A stretch of DNA of 34,701 bases from Burkholderiaceae bacterium (GTDB lineage: Bacteria > Pseudomonadota > Gammaproteobacteria > Burkholderiales > Burkholderiaceae_E): the NCBI GenBank assembly GCA_024637395.1, contig JAGXFG010000007.1, positions 1 to 34,701 on the forward strand. Reading direction: 5' to 3'. Made by a program: the position numbers and the translations under genes. Positions 24,159 to 30,899 of this stretch are shown piece after piece (positions within the stretch are counted from its first letter, which is position 1; every line of letters begins with the position of its first letter). The notes under the pieces are model-generated. The model saw nothing but the letters and a program-made list of their open reading frames with translations. It was not told where the DNA came from and made no database searches.

Positions 24159-24596
24159 TCAATGAATGGTGATGCGACGGGGCCGCGCGGCCTCGCGCCG
24201 CTTGATGCTCACGTGCAGCACACCGTCGCGGAAGGTGGCGCTCACCGCGTCCGGATCGATGTCGTCGGGCAGTGTCACCACGCGGCGAAACTGCCCGGCG
24301 AAGCGCTCGTCGATGTGCACGGTGGTCTTGTCGCTGGCTTCTCGCGGCTCGGCCTTGCGCTCGCCGGCGATGGTGAGCACGCCCTTCTCGAGCTGGACCT
24401 CGATGGCGTCAGGCTCGACGCCAGGGGCGAAGGCATAGACCTCAACCGAAGCCTCGGTGCTGCCAACATTCATTGCCGGGAAGCCGCCACGGGCGAGCCC
24501 GCGGATGCTCGGCGAGATATCGAAAGCCTGCTGCATTTCGCGCTGCAGGCGATCGAGTTCCGCGAACGCGTCGCGGGGAAACAGGGCTCGGTACAT
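24159..24596 (-). CDS. Small heat-shock protein, Hsp20/alpha-crystallin family (first copy)
   Basis: 145-residue small heat-shock protein, promoter-proximal gene of a two-gene operon. The N-terminus DAFAELDRLQREMQQAF is the amphipathic helix common to proteobacterial Hsp20. The crystallin domain covers about 45-138 with VEVYAFAPGVEPDAIEVQL, FRRVVTLPDDIDPDAVSATF and DGVLHVSIKR; it ends PRRITIH, with an I-T-I tail suited to the C-terminal I-x-I contact. GGGAGG lies 12-17 bases before ATG 24596. It diverges from the second copy, so the pair may form different or hetero-oligomers. Heat control comes from the sigma-32-like promoter at 24660-24687. Confidence 0.95.
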   Translation of the reverse strand: MYRALFPRDAFAELDRLQREMQQAFDISPSIRGLARGGFPAMNVGSTEASVEVYAFAPGVEPDAIEVQLEKGVLTIAGERKAEPREASDKTTVHIDERFAGQFRRVVTLPDDIDPDAVSATFRDGVLHVSIKRREAARPRRITIH

Positions 24597-24659
24597 TGCT
24601 TCTGATCCTCCCTATGGGTTGCACTGCCGGCGCCGTCGAAGCAGCGCCGTGTGAAACAA

Positions 24660-24687
24660 AAATAGGGGCGGTCAGCGGGAAATCAAG
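24660..24687 (-). promoter_or_regulatory. Sigma-32 (RpoH)-type heat-shock promoter
   Basis: On the minus strand, CTTGAT (24682-24687) within CCTCTTGATTTC matches the sigma-32 -35 box CTTGAA, and CCCCTATTT (24660-24668) matches the -10 box CCCCATNT; the spacer is 13 bases. Transcription would start near 24653, leaving a leader of about 57 bases with a GGCGC/GCGCC hairpin before the hsp20 ribosome binding site. Confidence 0.78.
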
Positions 24688-24780
24688 AGGGGTCGGTGGG
24701 AGCTTGTAACCGATCACCCGGCGGCGGCGAAGAACTAGGCGTCAACAGAGCGGGGCGGATCATCGCCGGCGGCGCACTGG

Positions 24781-24821
24781 TATAAACTCCGTTCAACTTT
24801 GAACAAGGGTCGCCACCCTTG
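24781..24821 (+). promoter_or_regulatory. Putative ugd promoter with two tandem dyads
   Basis: TATAAA at 24781-24786 is a plausible -10 (no good -35). Just downstream lies the perfect 14-bp palindrome GTTCAA-ct-TTGAAC (24791-24804), followed without gap by CAAGGGT-cgcc-ACCCTTG (24804-24821). They cover the predicted start of transcription and the first part of a leader of nearly 100 bases, positions suited to an operator or leader hairpins. Confidence 0.5.
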
Positions 24822-24889
24822 CCTGCCGCGACCGCGCTTGCTGACCGTGACACAACACGGCGGTGGCGTACCCGAGAGGCCCCACCCCC

Positions 24890-26218
24890 ATGAAAATCAC
24901 CGTTTTTGGCACTGGCTACGTCGGTCTCGTCCAGGGCGCAGTGCTCGCCGAAGCCGGCCACCAGGTGCTGTGCGTCGATGTCGACGCGGCCAAGATCGCC
25001 AAGCTCGAGCAAGGGATCATCCCGATCCACGAGCCGGGGCTAGAACCGATCGTGCGCGCCACCCATGCCGACGGGCGCCTCTCGTTCACCACTGACGCCG
25101 CCAAGGGCGTGGCCCACGGCGAGGTCCAGTTCATCGCGGTCGGCACCCCGCCCGACGAGGACGGCAGCGCCGACCTCAAGTACGTGCTGGCCGTGGCGCA
25201 GACCATCGCGGAGCACATGGACGGCTACCGCCTGATCGTCGACAAGGCCACGGTCCCGGTGGGCACGGCCGACAAGGTGACCGCTACCATTCGCGCGGCA
25301 CTGGAGACGCGCGGCGCCACCCACGAGTTCGACGTGGTCTCGAACCCCGAGTTCCTCAAGGAAGGCGCGGCGGTGGCCGACTGCCAGCGGCCCGAGCGGA
25401 TCATCATCGGCACCGGGAGCGAGCGCGCGGAAGCGCTGCTGCGCGAGCTCTACGCACCGTTCAACCGCAACCACGACAAGCTCATCGTGATGGACGTGCG
25501 CAGCGCCGAGCTCACCAAGTACGCCGCCAACTGCATGCTGGCCACCAAGATCAGCTTCATGAACGAGATTGCCAACCTGGCCGAGCGGCTGGGCGCCGAC
25601 ATCGAGGCTGTCCGCAAAGGCATCGGCAGCGATTCGCGTATCGGCTACCACTTCATCTATCCGGGCGCGGGCTACGGCGGCAGCTGCTTCCCCAAGGACG
25701 TCCAGGCGCTGATCCACACCGCCGAGAGCATCGGCTTCGAGCCCAAGCTGCTCAAGGCCGTCGAGGCGCGCAACGCCGCCCAGAAGGAAGTGCTGTTTGC
25801 CAAGATCGCGGCGCACTTCGGGGGCAACCTCAGGGGACGCACCATCGCGCTCTGGGGGCTGGCGTTCAAGCCCAACACCGACGACATGCGCGAGGCGCCG
25901 AGCCGGGTGCTGATGGAAGCGCTGTGGGCGGCTGGCGCCAAGGTGCAGGCCTACGACCCGGTGGCGATGGACGAAACGCAGCGCATCTACGGCACCCGCC
26001 CCGAACTCACGCTGTGCGGCACCAAGGAAGCGGCGCTGGTCGGAGCCGACGTGCTGGCGATCGTCACCGAGTGGCAGCAGTTCCGGGCGCCGGAGTTCAA
26101 GGAAATCGCCCAGGCGCTCAGCGAACCGGTGATTTTCGACGGCCGCAACCTCTACGATCCGGCGCAGATGGCCGGGCGCGGTTTCACCTACCACGCCATC
26201 GGGCGCCCGGCGCACTGA
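24890..26218 (+). CDS. ugd: UDP-glucose 6-dehydrogenase
   Basis: 442-residue NAD-dependent enzyme making UDP-glucuronate from UDP-glucose, a precursor for exopolysaccharide, capsule or lipid A modification. Seen: N-terminal dinucleotide fold [20 protein letters not shown] with the acidic residue in [50 protein letters not shown] with Lys210, Asn214 and Lys220; the catalytic [10 protein letters not shown] with Cys266; and the C-terminal UDP-binding domain [21 protein letters not shown] 24890 places the Rossmann strand at residue 2, matching relatives; GAGAGG lies 10-15 bases upstream. No polysaccharide cluster is adjacent. Confidence 0.97.
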   Translation: MKITVFGTGYVGLVQGAVLAEAGHQVLCVDVDAAKIAKLEQGIIPIHEPGLEPIVRATHADGRLSFTTDAAKGVAHGEVQFIAVGTPPDEDGSADLKYVLAVAQTIAEHMDGYRLIVDKATVPVGTADKVTATIRAALETRGATHEFDVVSNPEFLKEGAAVADCQRPERIIIGTGSERAEALLRELYAPFNRNHDKLIVMDVRSAELTKYAANCMLATKISFMNEIANLAERLGADIEAVRKGIGSDSRIGYHFIYPGAGYGGSCFPKDVQALIHTAESIGFEPKLLKAVEARNAAQKEVLFAKIAAHFGGNLRGRTIALWGLAFKPNTDDMREAPSRVLMEALWAAGAKVQAYDPVAMDETQRIYGTRPELTLCGTKEAALVGADVLAIVTEWQQFRAPEFKEIAQALSEPVIFDGRNLYDPAQMAGRGFTYHAIGRPAH

Positions 26219-26252
26219 AGCCAGCGCGGGCTGGGGCGCAAGCACTTCCCCA

Positions 26253-26290
26253 AGCAGGCTCGTGCCGCTCCTCGGCGACAAGAGCCTGCT
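26253..26290. repeat. Long inverted repeat after ugd
   Basis: AGCAGGCTC (26253-26261) and GAGCCTGCT (26282-26290) are perfect 9-bp inverted arms with a 20-base spacer that can itself partly pair. It starts 35 bases after the ugd stop. No T tract follows, so it may be a rho-independent-like RNA end stabiliser rather than a classical terminator. Confidence 0.5.
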
Positions 26291-26349
26291 GACGCGCCAT
26301 GACTGATTGCTGACGCGGGAACACGGCTGACCGTGGCATCATTCGCGGC

Positions 26350-26709
26350 ATGACACTCCCGCCGTCTCTCTTCAAACTCCTCTTCTGGCTCGCCTGCGCG
26401 GGCTTCACCCTGCTCGCGCTCGTCCCGACCGGGTATCTGCCGCCGGACATCTTCAACTGGTGGGACAAGGCCCAGCACGCCGTCGCATTCGCGGTGATGG
26501 GCGCGCTCGGCCTGGCGGCCTATCCGAAGTTCCCGCTGCGGCTGCTGCTGTGGCTACCGGTGTTCGGCGGCGTCATCGAACTAACCCAGGCCGCCACCGG
26601 CTGGCGCGACGGCCAGTGGGGCGACTGGCTCGCCGATGGGCTCGGGCTGTTGCTGGCCGTGGGGGTGTTTGTGGCGATGGGCTGGAAGCGCGGGCTCAAG
26701 ATCGACTGA
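26350..26709 (+). CDS. VanZ-like small membrane protein
   Basis: 119-residue protein with four hydrophobic segments (about 7-25, 43-58, 64-80 and 95-112). Seen: FNWWDKAQHAVAFAVMGALG and GGVIELTQAATGWRDGQWGDWLADGLG, the conserved pattern of short VanZ-like proteins (Asp-Lys-x-x-His, then Glu...Gln and Asp-x-x-Ala-Asp). VanZ itself confers low-level teicoplanin resistance, but these short relatives are mostly of unknown function, and no vancomycin cluster is present. It follows ugd by 131 bases and ends before a terminator, so it is its own unit or the tail of ugd's. Confidence 0.82.
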   Translation: MTLPPSLFKLLFWLACAGFTLLALVPTGYLPPDIFNWWDKAQHAVAFAVMGALGLAAYPKFPLRLLLWLPVFGGVIELTQAATGWRDGQWGDWLADGLGLLLAVGVFVAMGWKRGLKID

Positions 26710-26737
26710 GCAACGCCTGCCAGCAGGAACCAGCAGA

Positions 26738-26761
26738 CCCCGGCCTGGTGCCGGGGTTTTT
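26738..26761 (+). terminator. Intrinsic terminator after vanZ-like gene
   Basis: CCCCGGC (26738-26744), a 5-base loop and GCCGGGG (26750-26756) form a strong stem followed by TTTTTG (from 26757). It starts 29 bases downstream of the VanZ-like stop and upstream of the aminotransferase gene. Confidence 0.88.
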
Positions 26762-26815
26762 GTTTGTGGGGGGAGCGCTAAACTGTCGGTTCAATCGCCC
26801 AACCAGCCCGGCACC

Positions 26816-28132
26816 ATGTTCATGGACCAAGCCACCTCCCTTTCTTCCGCCCTCTCCTCCGCCATCGCCCGCTACAGCGCGCGCAATCCGGAGAGTTCCC
26901 GACTGCAGGCCGAGGCCGAGACGGTGATGCCCGGCGGCAACACCCGCACGGTGCTGTTTTTCCCGCCCTTCCCGCTCTACATGGTGCGCGGTGCCGGTTG
27001 CCGGCTCTGGGACGCCGACGGCCACGAGTACCTCGACGCGCTCGGCGAATACACCGCCGGACTCTACGGCCACTCCAACCCGCTGATCCGGCGCGCGCTC
27101 GCCGACGCGCTCGAAGGCGGCTTGAGCCTCTCGGCGCACACCGCGCGCGAGGCGGCGCTGGCGCGCGAGTTGCAGCGGCGCTTCCCGGTGCTGGAACTCT
27201 TGCGCTTCACCAACTCCGGCACCGAGGCCAACCTGCTGGCGCTCTCGGTGGCCTGTGCGCACACCGCGCGGCGCAAGATCCTGGTCTTCGACGGGGCTTA
27301 TCACGGCGGCGTGCTGACCTTCGGCGGGGGCGGCTCGCCGGTCAACGTTCCCCACGAATTCCTGGTCGCGCGCTACAACGATCTCGGCGCCACCCGGGCG
27401 ACGGTGGCCGCGCATCGCGGCGAGCTGGCGGCGATCCTGGTCGAGCCGATGATGGGCTCGGGCGGCTGCATCCCGGGCGAACCGGCGTTCCTGGCGGGGC
27501 TGCGCGCGCTCGCCGACGAGACCGGGGCGCTCTTGATCTTCGACGAGGTGATGACCTCGCGGCTTTCGTTTGGCGGGCGCCAGGCGCTGCTAGGGATCAA
27601 GCCCGATCTCACCACGCTCGGCAAGTACTTCGGCGGCGGGCTCTCGTTTGGCGCCTTTGGCGGGCGCGCCGACGTGATGGCGCGCTTCGATCCGCGCCGC
27701 ACTGACGCGTTGGCCCACGCCGGCACCTTCAACAACAACGTGCTCACCATGGCCGCCGGGATGGCCGGCCTCACCCAGGTGCTGACCTTAGAGGCGCTCG
27801 ACGAAGTCAACGAGCGCGGCGAGCGGCTGCGGGCCAGCGCCAATGCGGTGTTCGCGAAGCACGGCGTTGCGCTGCAGTTCACCGGGCTCGGCTCCTTGAT
27901 GAACCTGCACGCCACTGACCGCACCATCAATTCGCCCGCCGACCTCGCCGGCAGCGACCCGCAAGTGAAGGAACTGGTCTTCCACGACCTGCTCGAACGC
28001 GGCATCTACATGGCCCGGCGTGGCTTCGTCGCACTTTCGCTGCCTTTCGGCGACACCGAGACGGAAGCACTGGCCGCCGCGCTGGAGGGGGTGGTGCGCG
28101 AACGCAAAGGGGTGTTGCCGGCGCGGGGGTGA
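26816..28132 (+). CDS. Class III PLP aminotransferase, beta-amino acid (beta-phenylalanine) aminotransferase-like
   Basis: 438 residues from ATG 26816 (an alternative ATG at 26822 loses two). PLP fold-type I enzyme related to glutamate-1-semialdehyde aminomutase. Seen: LRFTNSGTEANLLALS (phosphate-binding loop), FDGAYHGGVLTFG, LIFDEVMTSRLSFGGRQALL with Asp243, and LTTLGKYFGGGLSFGAFGGR with the Schiff-base Lys270. From memory it matches the Variovorax (S)-beta-phenylalanine aminotransferase closely, including the substrate-binding arginine in MPGGNTRTVLFFPPFPL (Arg44) and the RRGFVALSLP segment near the C-terminus. It stands alone after a terminator. A canonical hemL is probably elsewhere. Activity on beta-amino acids is inferred. 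Confidence 0.87.
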   Translation: MFMDQATSLSSALSSAIARYSARNPESSRLQAEAETVMPGGNTRTVLFFPPFPLYMVRGAGCRLWDADGHEYLDALGEYTAGLYGHSNPLIRRALADALEGGLSLSAHTAREAALARELQRRFPVLELLRFTNSGTEANLLALSVACAHTARRKILVFDGAYHGGVLTFGGGGSPVNVPHEFLVARYNDLGATRATVAAHRGELAAILVEPMMGSGGCIPGEPAFLAGLRALADETGALLIFDEVMTSRLSFGGRQALLGIKPDLTTLGKYFGGGLSFGAFGGRADVMARFDPRRTDALAHAGTFNNNVLTMAAGMAGLTQVLTLEALDEVNERGERLRASANAVFAKHGVALQFTGLGSLMNLHATDRTINSPADLAGSDPQVKELVFHDLLERGIYMARRGFVALSLPFGDTETEALAAALEGVVRERKGVLPARG

Positions 28133-28174
28133 TCCACACCCCCCCACAACCCCCAATTCGTTCCAATCCGGACG

Positions 28175-28198
28175 TATAATTAAGCCTCGCTAAGGCTT
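28175..28198 (+). promoter_or_regulatory. Putative promoter of the diguanylate cyclase gene
   Basis: A perfect TATAAT lies at 28175-28180 with no convincing -35. The predicted start of transcription falls inside AAGCCT-cgcta-AGGCTT (28182-28187 / 28193-28198), a 6-bp hairpin. An untranslated leader of about 70 bases would precede ATG 28258. Confidence 0.5.
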
Positions 28199-28257
28199 GG
28201 TTGCGGCTGGTGCCGTAGCTTATTTGGCAAATCGCTTGTGCGTTGGACGACCGCTCC

Positions 28258-29853
28258 ATGGCACTGACTGGCATCAGGAGGCTCCTGGGTTCGGGCGCAG
28301 ACCGGGCCACCACGCAGCTGCGCTGGCAGGTGTTCGCCCCGCTGGTGCTAGCGATCCTGTTGGCACTCGCTGCCTGGCTTGCCCTGCTCTACTCCCAGCA
28401 GCGCGGCCAGGTGGCGCTGCAGGTAGCCCAGACCCGCGCGCTCATGGACCACGCCTATCGCAACGGTGTCGAAATGCACTCGCGCCTGCTGGGCGCCGTG
28501 ATCGAGACCATCACCCACAACCGCGCCCTGATGATGGCCATGGCGAGCCGCGACCGGGCGACATTGCTTGCCCTGGCAACCCCGATGGCCGGCGAACTCA
28601 AGCGCCAGTTCGGCATCACTCACTTCTTCTTCCTCGACCCGGAACGCAAGGTGGTGTTGCGAGCCTACCAGCCGCACCAATTCGGCGACGTCATCGAACG
28701 CGTCACCACCGCCGAAGCAGCGCGCACCGGCACCACGATCCACGGCATGGAACTGGGCGAGGCGAGCATCTTCACGCTGCGCCTCGTTGCGCCCTGGCGC
28801 GACGGCAGCCACCTGCTGGGCTACGTCGAGCTCGGCGTCGATCTGGAACAGATGCTCGGCGCTCATCACCTGCTCGCCGGCAAACCGCTTTTCCCGCTCC
28901 TCTACAAGGAGAACCTCGATCGCGCGGGCTGGGAAGCAGCCATGCTGATGCTCGGCCGCGTGCCGCGGTGGGACCAGTTCCAGAACTTCGTGATCAGCTC
29001 TCACGCCGGCGATGACATGCCTGCCGAGTTGGCCGGTCGGCTTGAGGAGATCCTGGCTGGCGACGGCGAAGAAACCGACCTTAAGGTCGGCAATGCGGTC
29101 TACCGGGTGGTGTTCCTGCCGCTCGTCGACTTCTCGGGCAAGACGGTGGGCCAGTTACTCGCACCGATCGACGTTTCCGCCCCCCTGGCGAATTCGCGCG
29201 AGACTTTCTACGTCGGCACCATCATCAGCTTGCTGATTGCCGGGCTGCTGGCGTCGACCTTCAATCGTCTGGTGATCAGCGTCGGCGACCAGATCGAAAG
29301 CCATGAGGAAGAGTTGAAGCGGCTCGCGATCCACGACGGACTCACGGGGCTGCGCAACCAGCTCGAGTTCTACGCGGTGCTCGAGGCCGAGCTGGAGCGC
29401 GCGCAGCGCACGCAGCGGCCGGTCTCGCTGCTGCTGCTCGACATCGACTCCTTCAAGGAGGTCAACGACCTCCACGGCCACCAAGCCGGCAACGTGGTGC
29501 TTCAGGAGCTGGCCCAATTGCTCGTTCGCCAGGTGCGCACCATCGACGCCGCCTGCCGTTGCGGCGGCGAGGAATTCTCCGTGATCCTGCCCGAAACCGA
29601 TCTCGCCGCCGCCAGCAGCCTGGCCGAGCGCATCCGCGCCGCGACCGAGGAATTCGAATTCCGGATCGGCGAGGAAGAACCCATCAAGATCACGGTCAGC
29701 ATCGGCGTGGCCTGCTACCCGACCCACGCTGTCAACACCCGCGCGCTGTTCGCCGCGGCCGACACCGCGCTCTACGCCGCCAAGAACCACGGCAAGAACC
29801 GGGTGATGGCCCACGCCGTGGCGCATGCGGCCCCTGCCGGAGATCAATCATGA
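28258..29853 (+). CDS. Membrane diguanylate cyclase, dCache sensor plus GGDEF
   Basis: 531-residue signalling protein making cyclic di-GMP from two GTP. Membrane helix about 24-45, periplasmic sensor about 46-315, second helix about 317-337, short coiled linker, then GGDEF domain about 355-520. The sensor contains FGITHFFFLDPERKVVLRAY, a pattern of double-Cache type 3 ligand-binding modules. The catalytic loop is Gly-Gly-Glu-Glu-Phe at 436-440, so active synthesis is expected; Arg-Thr-Ile-Asp at 427-430 (RxxD), five residues upstream, is the product-inhibition I-site. ATG 28258 was preferred to an in-frame TTG at 28243. The small gene at 29850 overlaps its stop by 4 bases. Confidence 0.93.
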   Translation: MALTGIRRLLGSGADRATTQLRWQVFAPLVLAILLALAAWLALLYSQQRGQVALQVAQTRALMDHAYRNGVEMHSRLLGAVIETITHNRALMMAMASRDRATLLALATPMAGELKRQFGITHFFFLDPERKVVLRAYQPHQFGDVIERVTTAEAARTGTTIHGMELGEASIFTLRLVAPWRDGSHLLGYVELGVDLEQMLGAHHLLAGKPLFPLLYKENLDRAGWEAAMLMLGRVPRWDQFQNFVISSHAGDDMPAELAGRLEEILAGDGEETDLKVGNAVYRVVFLPLVDFSGKTVGQLLAPIDVSAPLANSRETFYVGTIISLLIAGLLASTFNRLVISVGDQIESHEEELKRLAIHDGLTGLRNQLEFYAVLEAELERAQRTQRPVSLLLLDIDSFKEVNDLHGHQAGNVVLQELAQLLVRQVRTIDAACRCGGEEFSVILPETDLAAASSLAERIRAATEEFEFRIGEEEPIKITVSIGVACYPTHAVNTRALFAAADTALYAAKNHGKNRVMAHAVAHAAPAGDQS

Positions 29854-30018
29854 CCAGCCATAGCGTTATCTTCCACCTGGTCGCGCGCGCGCGGCGCCAC
29901 CAGCGAAGCCGCGCTCGCGGACGTGCCCGACGACCTGCTGCTGCGCTCCGGCCTGCCGCAATCTGAATTCGGCCACCTGCCGCTGCAGCTGGCGCTGCGG
30001 CTGCGCACCTACTTCTGA
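29850..30018 (+). pseudogene. Small frame-disrupted gene after the diguanylate cyclase
   Basis: ATG 29850 overlaps the cyclase stop (ATGA). It reads MTSHSVIFHLVARAR, then enters a (CG)n run (29882-29893), after which the original frame is basic and low-complexity, ending at 29966. The frame shifted by one base instead reads GATSEAALADVPDDLLLRSG, then LPQSEFGHLPLQLALRLRTYF to TGA 30016-30018, with the G/C third-position pattern of real coding sequence. Restoring two bases in the CG run would give one 56-residue protein. No family was recognised. Alternatives are a sequencing error, programmed frameshifting, or readthrough of the cyclase stop, since the second frame is the cyclase frame. Confidence 0.55.
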
Positions 30019-30083
30019 GGTCCCCGGCCCCTGAAGGGTGCGACGCTGACGCGTTGCGGCGATGGCGGGTAAGATGAGTAGCC

Positions 30084-30887
30084 ATGAAAACGTCGACTCG
30101 CTGGTTCCTGGTCGCATTCGTGGTCGCCGCGCTAGCGGCCGCCTTCTTCCTGATGAGGCAACGTCCCGGCGCGGTGCCGCCCCCGCCGTCGCCAGCCCAG
30201 GTGAGCACTGCGCCGGCCCCGAGCCCGGAGCCGGCCACCGCGACCACGCCCAACGTCAGGTTCCCGGTTGCCGAGCAGCCGGCCGAGGCGCCGCCACTGC
30301 CCGTACTGGAACAGAGCGACTCTTCGATGCGCGCCGGACTGGCGCCGCTCTTTGGCAGCAAGAACTTCAACGACTGGTTCATTCCCAGGGACCTGATCCG
30401 ACACATCGTGGCCACAGTCGACAACCTGCCGCGCCAGAGCGCGGCACGGCGCCTGATGCCGGTGCGCTCGATGGCCGGGCTGATGGTCGTCACCGGCAGC
30501 GGTGACGAGCTCTCGATCAGCCCGGAGAATTCGGCCCGCTACCTGCCGTTCGTCGCGCTCGCCGAATCGGTCGATTCCGCCAAGCTGGTCAAGGTTTACT
30601 TGCAGCACTACCCGCTGTTTCAGCAGGCCTATCGCGAGCTGGGCTTTCCGCAGGGCTATTTCAACGACCGGCTGGTGGTGGTCATCGATCACCTGCTGGC
30701 GACACCCGATGTCGGCGAGCCGCTCCTGCTGGTCCAGAACAAGGTGCTCTACGAGTTCGCTGATCCGCAACTGGAATCGCTCTCGGCCGGGCAGAAGATC
30801 ATGATCCGCACCGGCAAGGCCAACGTGGCGCGCCTCAAGGCCAAGCTGCGCGATATCCGCGGCCAGGTGACCGGCAATCCCGACTAG
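30084..30887 (+). CDS. DUF3014 domain protein
   Basis: 267-residue protein with a single N-terminal membrane anchor (about 7-23), a Pro/Ala-rich linker (28-75) and a globular domain from about 80. The domain reads LFGSKNFNDWFIPRDLIRHI, VDNLPRQSAARRLMPVRSMA, then FVALAESVDSAKLVKVYLQH, PLFQQAYRELGFPQGYFNDR, and a C-terminal LYEFADPQLESLSAGQKIMI, the pattern I associate with DUF3014 proteins. No enzymatic motif is visible, and the function is unknown. It is likely periplasm-facing and tethered to the inner membrane. It converges with the SLC13 transporter gene 12 bases away. Confidence 0.82.
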   Translation: MKTSTRWFLVAFVVAALAAAFFLMRQRPGAVPPPPSPAQVSTAPAPSPEPATATTPNVRFPVAEQPAEAPPLPVLEQSDSSMRAGLAPLFGSKNFNDWFIPRDLIRHIVATVDNLPRQSAARRLMPVRSMAGLMVVTGSGDELSISPENSARYLPFVALAESVDSAKLVKVYLQHYPLFQQAYRELGFPQGYFNDRLVVVIDHLLATPDVGEPLLLVQNKVLYEFADPQLESLSAGQKIMIRTGKANVARLKAKLRDIRGQVTGNPD

Positions 30888-30899
30888 CGACAACGACGC

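Noticed and set aside
24791-24804. GTTCAActTTGAAC read as a LexA box
   Set aside because: LexA sites in proteobacteria use CTGT-N8-ACAG or GTTC-N7-GTTC; this dyad fits neither, and no DNA-repair gene follows.
24863-24889. Extended ugd start at 24863
   Set aside because: Adds nine residues before the Rossmann strand, unlike the family; ATG 24890 is preferred.
26350-26709. VanZ-like gene as a vancomycin/teicoplanin resistance determinant
   Set aside because: Short VanZ-like proteins are widespread, and no vanHAX or sensor genes are present.
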